Below, one piece after another: positions 47,372 to 56,089 of a DNA stretch of 64,000 nucleotides (position 1 is the stretch's first letter; every line of letters starts with the position of its first letter). Source of the stretch: Methanoregula sp. SKADARSKE-2 (GTDB lineage Archaea > Halobacteriota > Methanomicrobia > Methanomicrobiales > Methanospirillaceae). The position numbers and the translations under genes were made by a program. The stretch is taken from assembly GCA_030919125.1 (NCBI GenBank), contig CP121470.1:124001-188000 (forward strand), written 5' to 3'. The notes below the pieces were generated by a model. It had not been told where the DNA came from. It searched no databases and saw nothing but the letters and a program-made list of their open reading frames with translations.

Positions 47372-49288
47372 ATGGAACAGGATAAAATCACGGTGGGACT
47401 CATCCAGATGGCAGTCGGGCCGGACCCGGATGAGAATCTCCGGCTGGCGATCACAAAAGTCGAGGAGGCGGCAAAGAGAGGGGCGGAGATCATCTGCCTC
47501 CCGGAGCTCTTCCGGACCCGGTATTTCCCCCAGCAGATTGGGAACGAAGTAGCGGGATATGCAGAGACAATTCCCGGCCCCTCGACGGATGTATTTGTCC
47601 CCCTCGCAGAGCGCCACGGGGTCGTTGTCATCGTCCCGGTCTTCCAGAAGGCGGCCGATGGCAGGTCTTACAATGCTGCAGTTATTATCGACGCTGACGG
47701 CACGCTTTGTTCACCCTACCATAAAGTCCACATCCCGCAGGATCCGGGGTTTTTCGAGAAGGAATACTTCTACCCCGGCGCAGGATACGTTATTCACGCG
47801 ACCCGGTTTGGGAAGATCGCTGTCCTGATCTGTTACGACCAGTGGTTCCCTGAAGCCGCCCGGTGCGTGGCGCTCGAAGGTGCCAGGATCATCTTCTACC
47901 CGACCGCGATCGGCCATCCGGGTGCAGAGGTACCGGAAGAAGGAGCCTGGGCCGAAGCCTGGGAGCTCATCCAGAGAAGCCATGCAATTGCAAACAGCGT
48001 CCATGTAGCCGCCGTCAACCGGGTGGGAACGGAGGGGAAGATCCGGTTCTTCGGGAACTCGTTTGTCGCGGATGCCTTCGGGAAGATCGTGGCCCGGGCC
48101 GGGGATGCAGAAGAGACCGTTCTCGCATCGGTTGATCTCTCGATGAACCGGGATCTCCAGGATTCATGGGGGTTCTTCCGGAACCGACGCCCGGAGACCT
48201 ATGCACGGGTCTGCATTCCCTTCACCGGCGGAATATTCCCGGTTATCCGGGAGGGTGACACGCCCCGGAACCGTGGGTTCCACATGCCCGCAGAGTGGGA
48301 GCCTCACGATGCAGTCTGGCTCTCCTGGCCCCACAACAAGGGAACCTTTCCCCATATCGGGGCTGTTGAGGAGGCGTACATCCGGTTCATCTCCGCCATC
48401 CATCGCTCCGAACGGGTCGAACTGTTTGTCCCAGGCGCTCTTGCAAACCGCCTTGTCCGGACCCGGCTCAAGGAGGCAAAGGTCGATCTCTCCCGGGTCA
48501 CCCTCCACACTATTGATTACAGCGATGTCTGGATCCGGGATTACGGGCCGAGTTTCCTTCTCAACCGCGGGATGAAGAGACTGGCGATGACGAGGTGGGA
48601 GTTCAATGCCTGGGGGGGGAAGTATCCCTCCATGCTTCCTGACGGGAGGATCCCGGAGATCATGAACCGGAGGCTCGAACTCTCGGTCTTCGAGCCGAAG
48701 ATCGTCCTTGAAGGCGGATCTATCGATGTGAATGGGAAGGGATCGGTCCTGACCACCCGGGCCTGCCTGCTGAACCCGAACAGGAACCCGGAGTTATCCG
48801 AGAGCCGGATCGAGGAGTACCTCTCCGAATACCTCGGGGTGACAAACATCATCTGGCTCAACGAGGGGATCGTCGGTGACGATACTGACGGGCATGTCGA
48901 TGACCTGGCCCGGTTCGTCAACCCTTCGACCGTTCTCTGTGCGTACGAGGAGGATACTGCCGATGCGAATTATCCGGCCCTCCACGAGAATTACGAGTTC
49001 CTCACGAGATCACGAGATGAAGAGGGCAGGCCGCTCACCGTGGTAAAGTTGCCCATGCCGGCCCCGGTTCAATCCGGGGACGAACGGTACCCGGCGAGTT
49101 ATACGAACTTCTATATCGGGAATACCGTCGTAATCGTGCCGGTCTTTGGCGATCCCCGCGATAAGGATGCGATCGAGATCCTGCAAGCTCTCTTCCCGGG
49201 CAGGACGGTTATCGGGGTTGATGCCCGGGCCATGGTCGAGGGCTTCGGGACGTTCCATTGCGCCACCCAGCAGCAGCCGAAACCCTGA
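47372..49288 (+). CDS. fused N-carbamoylputrescine amidase / agmatine deiminase
   Basis: A 638-residue two-domain enzyme. Residues 1 to about 290 are a carbon-nitrogen hydrolase of the AguB type with the Glu-Lys-Cys triad (E45 in LPELF, K118 in YHKVHIP, C154 in LICYDQWFPE). Residues from about 299 are an agmatine deiminase of the AguA type (WPHNKGTF, VWIRDYGPSF, EGGSIDVNGKGSVLTT, DDTDGHVDDLARF, and catalytic C630 in GTFHCATQQQ). Together they would turn agmatine into N-carbamoylputrescine and then putrescine plus CO2 and ammonia. ATG 47372 follows GGTGCGATCCGGA. The order is reversed relative to the pathway. Usually these are separate genes. Confidence 0.9.
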   Translation: MEQDKITVGLIQMAVGPDPDENLRLAITKVEEAAKRGAEIICLPELFRTRYFPQQIGNEVAGYAETIPGPSTDVFVPLAERHGVVVIVPVFQKAADGRSYNAAVIIDADGTLCSPYHKVHIPQDPGFFEKEYFYPGAGYVIHATRFGKIAVLICYDQWFPEAARCVALEGARIIFYPTAIGHPGAEVPEEGAWAEAWELIQRSHAIANSVHVAAVNRVGTEGKIRFFGNSFVADAFGKIVARAGDAEETVLASVDLSMNRDLQDSWGFFRNRRPETYARVCIPFTGGIFPVIREGDTPRNRGFHMPAEWEPHDAVWLSWPHNKGTFPHIGAVEEAYIRFISAIHRSERVELFVPGALANRLVRTRLKEAKVDLSRVTLHTIDYSDVWIRDYGPSFLLNRGMKRLAMTRWEFNAWGGKYPSMLPDGRIPEIMNRRLELSVFEPKIVLEGGSIDVNGKGSVLTTRACLLNPNRNPELSESRIEEYLSEYLGVTNIIWLNEGIVGDDTDGHVDDLARFVNPSTVLCAYEEDTADANYPALHENYEFLTRSRDEEGRPLTVVKLPMPAPVQSGDERYPASYTNFYIGNTVVIVPVFGDPRDKDAIEILQALFPGRTVIGVDARAMVEGFGTFHCATQQQPKP

Positions 49289-49851
49289 ACAATCAGCCCG
49301 AACCCCGAAAGGATCTTCAGGAACCGTTTTTTGCGATCCTGGCCACTCCCTCTCGGCTGTAGCCGGTATTGAGTGCAATAAATGCACGGAAAGAGTCGTT
49401 GCGAATGAGATGGAGATCGGGGGTCAGCTCCTCGTCCTTGGTCTTCGATAAGCGGGGTTTTCTCCCGGTCGATCTGTTTGCGGTAATTGTCAGAGTCTGC
49501 CGGGAGGTATTTCAGCCGGATGAGATTCTCTTCTTGCACTCTTTCTCTGCGTATCCAGCTCTTCTCGTACTTCTTCTTCATCTCCGCGGCCGCAAGATTC
49601 GTCGAAGGGATCGATTGCTCCCGTCATTGGCCGTGTCTTATACCTGTTCCGGCATTTTTATCTTTCCCGGAAAATACGACCTGACGGGTTTACCGGACGG
49701 AGGCCGGGACGGGTAACCGTCCGTGCCGAAGGCTTTTTTCAAAGAACAGATGGTACCCCCGGTGCAGGCAATAAGGGAGAAGAGCAAAGAAATTTCCCGG
49801 GCAGGGTGGGGAAGCTTCTCAGGAACATGCCGGAGACACGGTCAACAGAAA
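49289..49851. other. intergenic region holding a possible small gene remnant
   Basis: A frameshifted minus-strand small gene is listed at 49317-49581. The rest (49582-49851) contains no supported gene. A T-rich patch occurs at 49645-49670. Confidence 0.45.
49317..49581 (-). pseudogene. small charged protein, apparently frameshifted
   Basis: Reading from ATG 49581 gives a Lys/Arg/Glu-rich helix (MKKKYEKSWIRRERVQEENL) to about residue 45; a one-base shift near 49455, in the A4C4 run, leads into another protein-like stretch, KTKDEELTPDLHLIRNDSF and then AFIALNTGYSREGVARIAKN with a stop at 49317. The second half resembles a helix-turn-helix. Each half alone continues into poor sequence. It may be a small decayed gene or a homopolymer error. 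Confidence 0.4.
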
Positions 49852-50796
49852 TTATGCCTGAATAAGCCCGTCCAGGTAATGGTGCTGGCCCGGGTGAACC
49901 GTATCGATGAGGGATGTATCAAAGATCTCTGCCTCACCAACGATCCGGGATGTGTACCCGAGCCGATGGAGGGTTGAACCAAACCGTACGGTCGATTCCC
50001 GGTAGTCCGGTGGCAGGGCGGCACAGTATTTGGGGGAGATCCGGTACGTTTCCAGCACATAATCGGCCTCGACCATGCCGGTCGTTTCTGCAACAATCCC
50101 CGCTGCCCTTCCGGGATCGTGCTGGATCATCCCGCACGCCTCCTCGTGTGCTGCGAGAAAAGCCAGGAGCTGGTCCGGCATACCGAGCAGCGACTTCATC
50201 ACGACAATGCCGTAGCTGGGATTGAACGGCCAGAGCCGGTCGGGAGGGATGGCAAGCCTTGTTGCGGAGTACCGCCTTCCTGCAACGGCAAGCGCCGGTG
50301 TCCCGGCCGCGGCTGCGATCTCTCCCTCCATCACTGCGTCAGGAAGGAGATCGGCCCACGCGTAATTTTTCACTTCTATCTCGGTCATACCGTGCTCGCG
50401 GAGGAGTTCGTTTACGATCACATCATGGATCGATCCCCGGGGCGGGCAGCCGATGGCAGAACCGGAGAACTGCCGGAGGAACTCGTCCATCCCCTTGCAC
50501 TCGCAAAGTACCCGTGCCGATCCCCCGGCAATCATCACCGTTCCCTCGATGTGCCCCCCGGCGATGCAGGTGAGCGGGAGGCCGCGATCGATCCCAATGA
50601 TCACCGGAGGGAGACCGATGTACGCGAGATCGATCGTCCCTGCCTGCATCGCGTTGATGATATCCGGGCCGGAGGGGAAGAGCGTCCATTCAGCCTCAAT
50701 TCCCCTGGACGCAAGAAGGTCAGACCCCCGCAGGATAAACGCGGTGTGATACAGGGTGGACAGGTGCCCGATCCGTAATTTCTGTTCGTGTTTCAT
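49852..50796 (-). CDS. ABC-type substrate-binding protein (NMT1/SsuA-like), no signal peptide
   Basis: A 314-residue periplasmic-binding-protein fold of the nitrate/sulfonate/thiamine-precursor class: LRIGHLSTLYHTAFILRGSD at the start, AMQAGTIDLAYIGLPP near 48, CPPRGSIHDVIVNELLREHG near 117. ATG 50796 starts the mature fold directly; the longer frame to 50898 is Arg/Gly-rich and not a signal peptide. So the protein appears cytoplasmic or anchored some other way. It follows the HTH regulator by 79 bases. No permease is nearby. Ligand unknown; a sulfonate is a reasonable guess next to coenzyme M genes. Confidence 0.8.
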   Translation of the reverse strand: MKHEQKLRIGHLSTLYHTAFILRGSDLLASRGIEAEWTLFPSGPDIINAMQAGTIDLAYIGLPPVIIGIDRGLPLTCIAGGHIEGTVMIAGGSARVLCECKGMDEFLRQFSGSAIGCPPRGSIHDVIVNELLREHGMTEIEVKNYAWADLLPDAVMEGEIAAAAGTPALAVAGRRYSATRLAIPPDRLWPFNPSYGIVVMKSLLGMPDQLLAFLAAHEEACGMIQHDPGRAAGIVAETTGMVEADYVLETYRISPKYCAALPPDYRESTVRFGSTLHRLGYTSRIVGEAEIFDTSLIDTVHPGQHHYLDGLIQA

Positions 50797-50875
50797 CGCA
50801 GAACCCCCGTTTTTGTCCTTCCTCTTCCCCGGTTTTTCCGGTATTCTCTCAGATCCGTGACCACCGGATCTCCGG

Positions 50876-51364
50876 TTATCCAATCTTCCTTCCGACAACG
50901 GTCACCGCATCCCGGACGCAGTTCTGGTCCGGGCGGAGCATCGAGACCGGCACATCGACGATCCGTTCGATGATAGAGGTAAGGATAGGCGCACAGACAA
51001 TCCCTGCCGCCCCGTCCTTCTCCGCCCGGGCCGCCGAGATGATGCAGTCTTCGAGAGAGTTGGCCGAGTAGCCGCGGATCGTGTACGTCTTGTCGCCCAC
51101 GGGAAACTCCCGGAATTCAAGGGAATCGAGGATGAACTTGGCCCCGATCACCGCGATAAACCGGCCGTGATCCGGCTCCAGGACCGAGATGATCTTCTTC
51201 ACGGTCGAGAGGCGTGGATCGCGCTCCCCGAGCGTGACCTTGTACAGGGTCGAGGCGGGTATCCCCGTGAGATCGGCGAGCTCTTTTACCGTCATCTCTT
51301 TTTTTGCCAGCTCCTCGTTCAGGGCCGTGGTAAAATCGGTCTCAAAGATCCTTTTTGAGAGCAT
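50876..51364 (-). CDS. HTH regulator with C-terminal sensory domain
   Basis: A 162-residue regulator. Residues about 10-60 are an XRE-type helix-turn-helix (EMTVKELADLTGIPASTLYK), followed by a domain of about 95 residues (RFIAVIGAKFILDSLE ... YTIRGYSANSLEDCII ... GAAGIVCAPILTS ... VPVSMLRPDQNCVRDAV). The second domain looks like a small ligand- or redox-sensing fold. AAAGGATAAT precedes the ATG. It heads a minus-strand unit with the binding protein and faces the ATPase operon across an inverted repeat, so it probably controls both. Confidence 0.78.
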   Translation of the reverse strand: MLSKRIFETDFTTALNEELAKKEMTVKELADLTGIPASTLYKVTLGERDPRLSTVKKIISVLEPDHGRFIAVIGAKFILDSLEFREFPVGDKTYTIRGYSANSLEDCIISAARAEKDGAAGIVCAPILTSIIERIVDVPVSMLRPDQNCVRDAVTVVGRKIG

Positions 51365-51416
51365 ATTATCCTTTATGTGATAGTTGCCAGATAATAACTG
51401 TTACCATAAGGATAAT
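51365..51416. promoter_or_regulatory. imperfect inverted repeat in the divergent promoter (candidate operator)
   Basis: ATTATCCTTTATGTGATAGTT at 51365-51385 mirrors ATAACTGTTACCATAAGGATAAT at 51394-51416 with a few mismatches; the outer 9 bases (ATTATCCTT / AAGGATAAT) match exactly. The left arm also serves as the ribosome binding site of the HTH gene, so a bound dimer could block both directions. Confidence 0.55.
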
Positions 51417-51468
51417 TTTTTCCGTAAATTGGATACTTTTAAAAACAGTTGCTTCCATCATCTGATCG

Positions 51469-52275
51469 ATGAACATCGATCTGACCTACGAACTCACGAT
51501 ACTTCCCGGCAGGGACCGGGCCGGAAACCCGGAGGGGTTCGACCGGATTGTCCTGCGGCCGGGCGACACCCTCTCCATTGTCGGACCTACCGGCTCGGGA
51601 AAATCCGCACTTATCAACGATATCGAGGTCCTTGCCCAGGATGATACCGCAACCGGGCGGAGCATCCTTGTCAACGGCGCTGAGCCCCCGGAGGAGATGG
51701 TCCGGGACCCGGCAAAAAAACCCATAGCCCTCATCACCCAGAATACCCGGGTTATCGCCGACCTGACCGTAACCCGGTTTCTCGCGCTCCATATCCGAGC
51801 GCGCGACACCGATGCCGAGGAGCTGATTGCAAAGACGATCGCGCTCGCAAACGAATTCACCGGGGAAAAGGTTGCGGCCGGGATGCGGATGACCTCGCTC
51901 TCGGGCGGCCAGACCCGGTCCCTCCTGATCGCGGATGCAATCCTGATCGGGCAGACGCCGATCCTGCTTCTCGATGAGATCGAGAATGCCGGGATCAACA
52001 AGGAACGCGTCATCGCCTGCCTCAGGGATTTCCGGAAAATCGTCATCTTTGTCACCCACGATCCCTATATAGCGCTGATCACCGACCGCAGGATTGTCAT
52101 GAAGAACGGGGCCGTCGAGTGCGTCCTCGAACCGCAGGGTCGGGAGAGCGCAATCCTTTCGAAACTCTCCGACATGGACTCATTCCTCTGGAATATCCGG
52201 GAGAAGATCCGCAGCGGCGAGGTGATCGCTGAAAGCACCCGGAACCCAATAAAGAAGATGGTGATCTTTGCGTGA
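51469..52275 (+). CDS. ABC-type ATPase of unknown function near coenzyme M genes
   Basis: A 268-residue ABC ATPase: Walker A VGPTGSGKSALINDIE at about 38-53, Q-loop ALITQNTRVIADLTV near 86, signature TSLSGGQTRSLLIADAIL near 143, Walker B ILLLDEIENAGINKE near 165, and switch His in IFVTHDPYIALI near 190. Acidic residues follow Walker B. There is no membrane partner in the window. A C-terminal tail of about 60 residues (LSKLSDMDSFLWNIREKIRSG) is extra. The last four bases are the start of the GTPase gene (GTGA). Confidence 0.85.
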   Translation: MNIDLTYELTILPGRDRAGNPEGFDRIVLRPGDTLSIVGPTGSGKSALINDIEVLAQDDTATGRSILVNGAEPPEEMVRDPAKKPIALITQNTRVIADLTVTRFLALHIRARDTDAEELIAKTIALANEFTGEKVAAGMRMTSLSGGQTRSLLIADAILIGQTPILLLDEIENAGINKERVIACLRDFRKIVIFVTHDPYIALITDRRIVMKNGAVECVLEPQGRESAILSKLSDMDSFLWNIREKIRSGEVIAESTRNPIKKMVIFA

Positions 52276-52979
52276 AACTCATCATCGTCGCGGGCCCGCC
52301 AAGCGCGGGAAAGACCGCAGTAATCCGGCAGATCGTAAAAAAATTCCATAAAACTGCAGTGCCCGCATATCTCAAGATCGATGTCGTCCGGGCATTCGAA
52401 GACGAGGAACTCCGCGAAGAGTTCGGTATCGCAACAAAGAAGGTCTACTCCGGCGACCTCTGCCCGGATCACATGGGGATCATGGTTCTCCGGGATGCAA
52501 TTGCATGGGCGGAAGGGCTCAAGGCCGGCATGCTCATCGTGGAGAGTGCGGGCCTCTGCCTGCGATGTACCCCGTACACGACCCAGTCCTTCGGGATCGC
52601 GGTCCTCCCCGCGGTCTCCGGCAGCAACTCGCCGCTCAAGATGGCGCCCCTGATCGCCCTCTCCGATGCGGCGGTAGTAACCAAGACGGATCTTGTCTCG
52701 CAGGCCGAGAAAGAAGTATTCCGGGAATGCATACGGAGTGTTGTCCCTTCGATCGATATCATCGAGACCAACGCCTTGCAGGGGACCGGGATGCGGTACC
52801 TCATGCAGGCGATCACCGCCTGCCCTGAGATAAGCGATGGAGATACGATCACCCTCCGGGGAACTCCGCCTCTGGGTGTCTGTACCATCTGCGTGGGGAA
52901 GAGGGAGATCGGCTGGCAGCACCATTTTGGCGTGATCCGGCCCCTTGACGAGATGGATAACATCTTCCGGGGGGATTAG
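52272..52979 (+). CDS. P-loop GTPase, HypB/CobW-like, Cys-rich
   Basis: A 235-residue P-loop protein. Walker A is VAGPPSAGKTAVIRQIVKK at about 6-24, a switch region GDLCPDHMG near 62, ESAGLCLRCTPYTTQ near 93, the guanine-specific TKTDL near 139 and later a small domain with GVCTICVGKREIGWQHHFG near 201. The Cys pairs LCLRC and CTIC look like metal or Fe-S ligands. It resembles metallochaperone GTPases such as HypB and CobW, with insertion of a nickel, iron or cluster cofactor as the likely role. It is coupled to the ATPase upstream and to the Fe-S protein 4 bases downstream. Confidence 0.82.
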   Translation: MKLIIVAGPPSAGKTAVIRQIVKKFHKTAVPAYLKIDVVRAFEDEELREEFGIATKKVYSGDLCPDHMGIMVLRDAIAWAEGLKAGMLIVESAGLCLRCTPYTTQSFGIAVLPAVSGSNSPLKMAPLIALSDAAVVTKTDLVSQAEKEVFRECIRSVVPSIDIIETNALQGTGMRYLMQAITACPEISDGDTITLRGTPPLGVCTICVGKREIGWQHHFGVIRPLDEMDNIFRGD

Positions 52980-52983
52980 GCCG

Positions 52984-53598
52984 GTGGCATGGGTTCCCCC
53001 GGGCAGGGATTGCGGAGCCTGCGGGCTTGCGAGCTGTGACGGGTTCAGGGAAGCGGTCCTGCAGGGAAAAAAGACGAATGCCGACTGTACGTTTTATTCG
53101 GAGGGTACGACCCCCGCCCGGGGAAAGACCCGGTACACCGGAACCGATGTGACCGGGGCGAGATACGACTTCATCATCCACGCGTTTCCGGGGGAGCCAT
53201 CGGCACGGAAGTTTGTCGTCCCGTTCCGCCCGGATCTCGTGGAGAGATGGGATCTAAAGAGAGGAGACCTCGTCACCGGTCGCCCGGCCGGACCCGGATG
53301 CCCGGTTTATCACGCGCTCCGGGTCTTATCCGCAAACCCGGTAACCGGGGTGCTGGAGTGCCACACGGTCGGGTCTCTCGCGGCACGCAAGGAGGAGGCG
53401 CAGGATCTCCAGGCCTATCACGTCCACGCCTTTGAGGGAATTGCCGAGACGGTTCTCCGCCCCCCGACACTCGGGCTCCGCCAGCGATTCCTGCCCGGCT
53501 ACTGCATGATGGATCTCTCGCATACCGGAGTCGTCAACATGGTGCTTGCAAAAAAAGCGGGAGTTCACGTCCGGGTCGAGGATATCCGGATCATGTGA
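52984..53598 (+). CDS. Fe-S cluster protein with N-terminal C-x2-C-x4-C motif
   Basis: A 204-residue protein from GTG 52984. The N-terminus GRDCGACGLASCDGF, with a further Cys near residue 34 (NADCTF), is the pfam04060-type 4Fe-4S domain found in acetyl-CoA synthase gamma and Rnf subunits. The remaining 160 residues are beta-rich (RYDFIIHAFPGEPSARKF; GYCMMDLSHTGVVNM) and not recognised. It directly follows the GTPase, suggesting the ATPase-GTPase pair builds or loads its cluster, or that all three act on one target. It ends 48 bases before cysteate synthase. Confidence 0.75.
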   Translation: MAWVPPGRDCGACGLASCDGFREAVLQGKKTNADCTFYSEGTTPARGKTRYTGTDVTGARYDFIIHAFPGEPSARKFVVPFRPDLVERWDLKRGDLVTGRPAGPGCPVYHALRVLSANPVTGVLECHTVGSLAARKEEAQDLQAYHVHAFEGIAETVLRPPTLGLRQRFLPGYCMMDLSHTGVVNMVLAKKAGVHVRVEDIRIM

Positions 53599-53646
53599 CC
53601 GGGTTTTTCGGTAACCCGATCTCCCCCAAACGAAAGGAAGATTATA

Positions 53647-54975
53647 ATGTCATTCTCCGGACCAGCGAACAGGCGCAACAGGGGAGCTTCGGATGCTCCG
53701 ATACCCAAGTACCGGGTACGGTGCGTTGGCGGCGGCGAGATTGTCGAAGATATCTCGCTCCTCTCCTGCCCGAACGGACACGATTCCCTCCTCCGGGCCG
53801 AGTACGCGGACCGCAGGCTCCCGCTTGCCCCTCACCCGGGCATCTTCCGGTACATCGCGTGGCTCCCGGTGAGGTGGCCGCTTCTGCCCGCAGGGGGTCC
53901 GGTGGCATTTCCCTGCAAAGAACTCTCCCGGGAACTCGGTCTTACGAACCTGGCCGTCTCGTTCTCCGGCTATTTCCCGGAGCAGGGCGCAACCCTGACC
54001 TCCTGTTCCTTCAAGGAACTCGAAGCAGCCCCCACCCTGCAGCGGCTTTTTGAGCTCGGGGGAAAGATACCGGTCATCGCATCCGCGGGAAATACCGGTC
54101 GGGCGTTTGCGGAGCTCTCAGCCCGGTGCGGGAGACCGGTGGTCATCGTGGTCCCCGAGAGAGCGGTACCCCGACTGTTTACCACACAGCCGGCACACGA
54201 TCTCTTCCTTGTCTCCGTTGCGGGGGATTACTCGGATGCCATTGCGGTATCCAACGCTCTCGCCGCGGTACCCGGCTGCGTGCCGGAAGGCGGGGCAAAG
54301 AATATCGCCCGCAGGGACGGAATGGGAACGGTCATGCTTGACGGGGCGGTAACGATCGGACGGATGCCCGATCACTATTTCCAGGCTGTCGGGAGCGGGA
54401 CCGGCGGGGTCGCTGCTTGGGAAGCGGCGATCCGGCTCCGGCGGGACGGCCGCTATGGGACGATCCTTCCCCGGCTGCACCTCGCCCAGAATGCCCCGTT
54501 CACGCCCATGGTCTCCGCATGGAACGACCGGCGCCGGGAGATTATTGCAACAATCGATATGCCAAACGCCAGGGAGAATGTCGGCCGGGTCATGTCCGAT
54601 GTCCTGACGAACCGCAACCCACCGTACGCGATCGCGGGTGGGCTCTACGATGCGCTTGCCAAGACCGATGGTTCAATGTACTCCGTCTCGAATGCGGAGG
54701 GGGCAGAAGCCCTCAAACGGATCCGGGAGACCGTGGGGATCATCGACCCCGACCCTGCCGCCGCGATCGCGGTCGGGGCACTCATTCGGGCCGCAGGGAA
54801 CGGCTCGATTGGCGCAGACGATCATGTCCTCCTGAACATCACCGGCGGGGGATACGAACGGGTGAGAGAGGATTTCGTGGTGCACCCGGTTGAACCGGTT
54901 GCAGGGATTGGCATACATGAACCGGTGGAGACCGTAATCAACGAGCTGAAGGAGTGGATTTCACGGTATGGATGA
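53647..54975 (+). CDS. cysteate synthase
   Basis: A 442-residue PLP enzyme of the threonine synthase fold that makes L-cysteate from O-phosphoserine and sulfite for coenzyme M. The PLP Lys lies in LTSCSFKELEAAP near 119-131, the phosphate-binding loop is SAGNTGRAFAEL, and VGSGTGGVAAWEA near 243 is the second pyridoxal motif. A zinc-ribbon-like Cys pair (RVRCVGGG, LLSCPNG) is near the N-terminus. AAGGAAG precedes the ATG. It overlaps ComDE by 8 bases. Confidence 0.92.
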   Translation: MSFSGPANRRNRGASDAPIPKYRVRCVGGGEIVEDISLLSCPNGHDSLLRAEYADRRLPLAPHPGIFRYIAWLPVRWPLLPAGGPVAFPCKELSRELGLTNLAVSFSGYFPEQGATLTSCSFKELEAAPTLQRLFELGGKIPVIASAGNTGRAFAELSARCGRPVVIVVPERAVPRLFTTQPAHDLFLVSVAGDYSDAIAVSNALAAVPGCVPEGGAKNIARRDGMGTVMLDGAVTIGRMPDHYFQAVGSGTGGVAAWEAAIRLRRDGRYGTILPRLHLAQNAPFTPMVSAWNDRRREIIATIDMPNARENVGRVMSDVLTNRNPPYAIAGGLYDALAKTDGSMYSVSNAEGAEALKRIRETVGIIDPDPAAAIAVGALIRAAGNGSIGADDHVLLNITGGGYERVREDFVVHPVEPVAGIGIHEPVETVINELKEWISRYG

Positions 54976-56089
54976 GATGCAGATAATCAGCGAGATGAGA
55001 GGCGAAGGGATCAATCTGGTGAGCTCGATCCCTTGTGACCGGGCAAAGGGACTCTTCTTCCGGCTGCCGGAGGAGTTCAGGCATATCGGGCTGACCCGGG
55101 AGGAGGACGGGGTGGGAATCTCGGCCGGCGCATATCTTGCCGGGGCCCGGCCCCTGATCGCCCTCCAGAGTTCGGGCCTTGGGAACATGCTCAACGCGAT
55201 CCTCTCTCTCACGTCCACATTCAACCTCCCCCTCCCCATCCTTGCGAGCTGGAGGGGCGGGGCGCAGGAGACGATCCCCGCCCAGATCCCCTTCAACCGT
55301 CCCCTGCCCCGGATACTCTCGGCTGCAGGGATCCCCTACAGCATCATCTCCGGACCCGACACAACCCGGGAGATCGGGGTGGCAATCGCAGGTGCGTACA
55401 AGAAACAGGTCCCCCATGTCATCCTCCTCCGGCCCGGCTGCGTGCAGGAGTCTGCCGGGATCCCCCTGTGTGAGACCCCCGGGGCGTGCCCTCCCCGGCC
55501 CCCGATCAATTACACCCGGGAATGGCACGCGCCGGTCATGACCCGGTTCGAGGCGATCAGTGCCATTGCCAGAGATCTTACGAACGAGGTCGTGGTCTCA
55601 AACATCGGCGTCCCATCAAAGGAGTTGTATGCAGCCAGGGACCGACCGCTGAACTTCTACATGCTCGGGAGCTACACGCAGGCATCCTCGATCGGCCTTG
55701 GAATCGCCAAGGCCCGGCCGGAGAAGCGCGTCATCGTGATCGATGGCGACGGGAGCCTTCTTGGGTCTTCGATCCTGCCGGTTATCGCTGCCGCTGCGCC
55801 CGAAAACCTGACGGTGATCGGCCTCGACAACGGGGTCTTTGGCAGCACCGGCAACCAGCCCCGGCCCGGCTGCGAGACCGCGGACCTCAGGCTCATGGCA
55901 ATCGGTGCCGGGTTCGACCGGACATGGACCGTTCACGATCCCGGGGAACTTGAGGCTGCATTCCGGCAATCAGCGGGACAGGGGCCCTCTTTTATCCATG
56001 CCCGGATCCGGCCCGGGAACAGCGATGTACCCAACATCCCACTCAGCCCGGTCCAGATCCGGGACCGGTTTATGGCAGCGATGCGGTGA
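54968..56089 (+). CDS. comDE: sulfopyruvate decarboxylase, fused ComD-ComE
   Basis: A 373-residue thiamine-diphosphate enzyme that decarboxylates sulfopyruvate to sulfoacetaldehyde in coenzyme M synthesis. The N-terminal part is ComD-like with the TPP Glu in LTREEDGVGISAG near 42-54. The C-terminal part is ComE-like with the TPP-Mg motif VIVIDGDGSLLGSS near 256-269 and VIGLDNGVFGSTGNQ. It overlaps cysteate synthase by 8 bases, so consecutive pathway enzymes are made together. Confidence 0.94.
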   Translation: MDEMQIISEMRGEGINLVSSIPCDRAKGLFFRLPEEFRHIGLTREEDGVGISAGAYLAGARPLIALQSSGLGNMLNAILSLTSTFNLPLPILASWRGGAQETIPAQIPFNRPLPRILSAAGIPYSIISGPDTTREIGVAIAGAYKKQVPHVILLRPGCVQESAGIPLCETPGACPPRPPINYTREWHAPVMTRFEAISAIARDLTNEVVVSNIGVPSKELYAARDRPLNFYMLGSYTQASSIGLGIAKARPEKRVIVIDGDGSLLGSSILPVIAAAAPENLTVIGLDNGVFGSTGNQPRPGCETADLRLMAIGAGFDRTWTVHDPGELEAAFRQSAGQGPSFIHARIRPGNSDVPNIPLSPVQIRDRFMAAMR

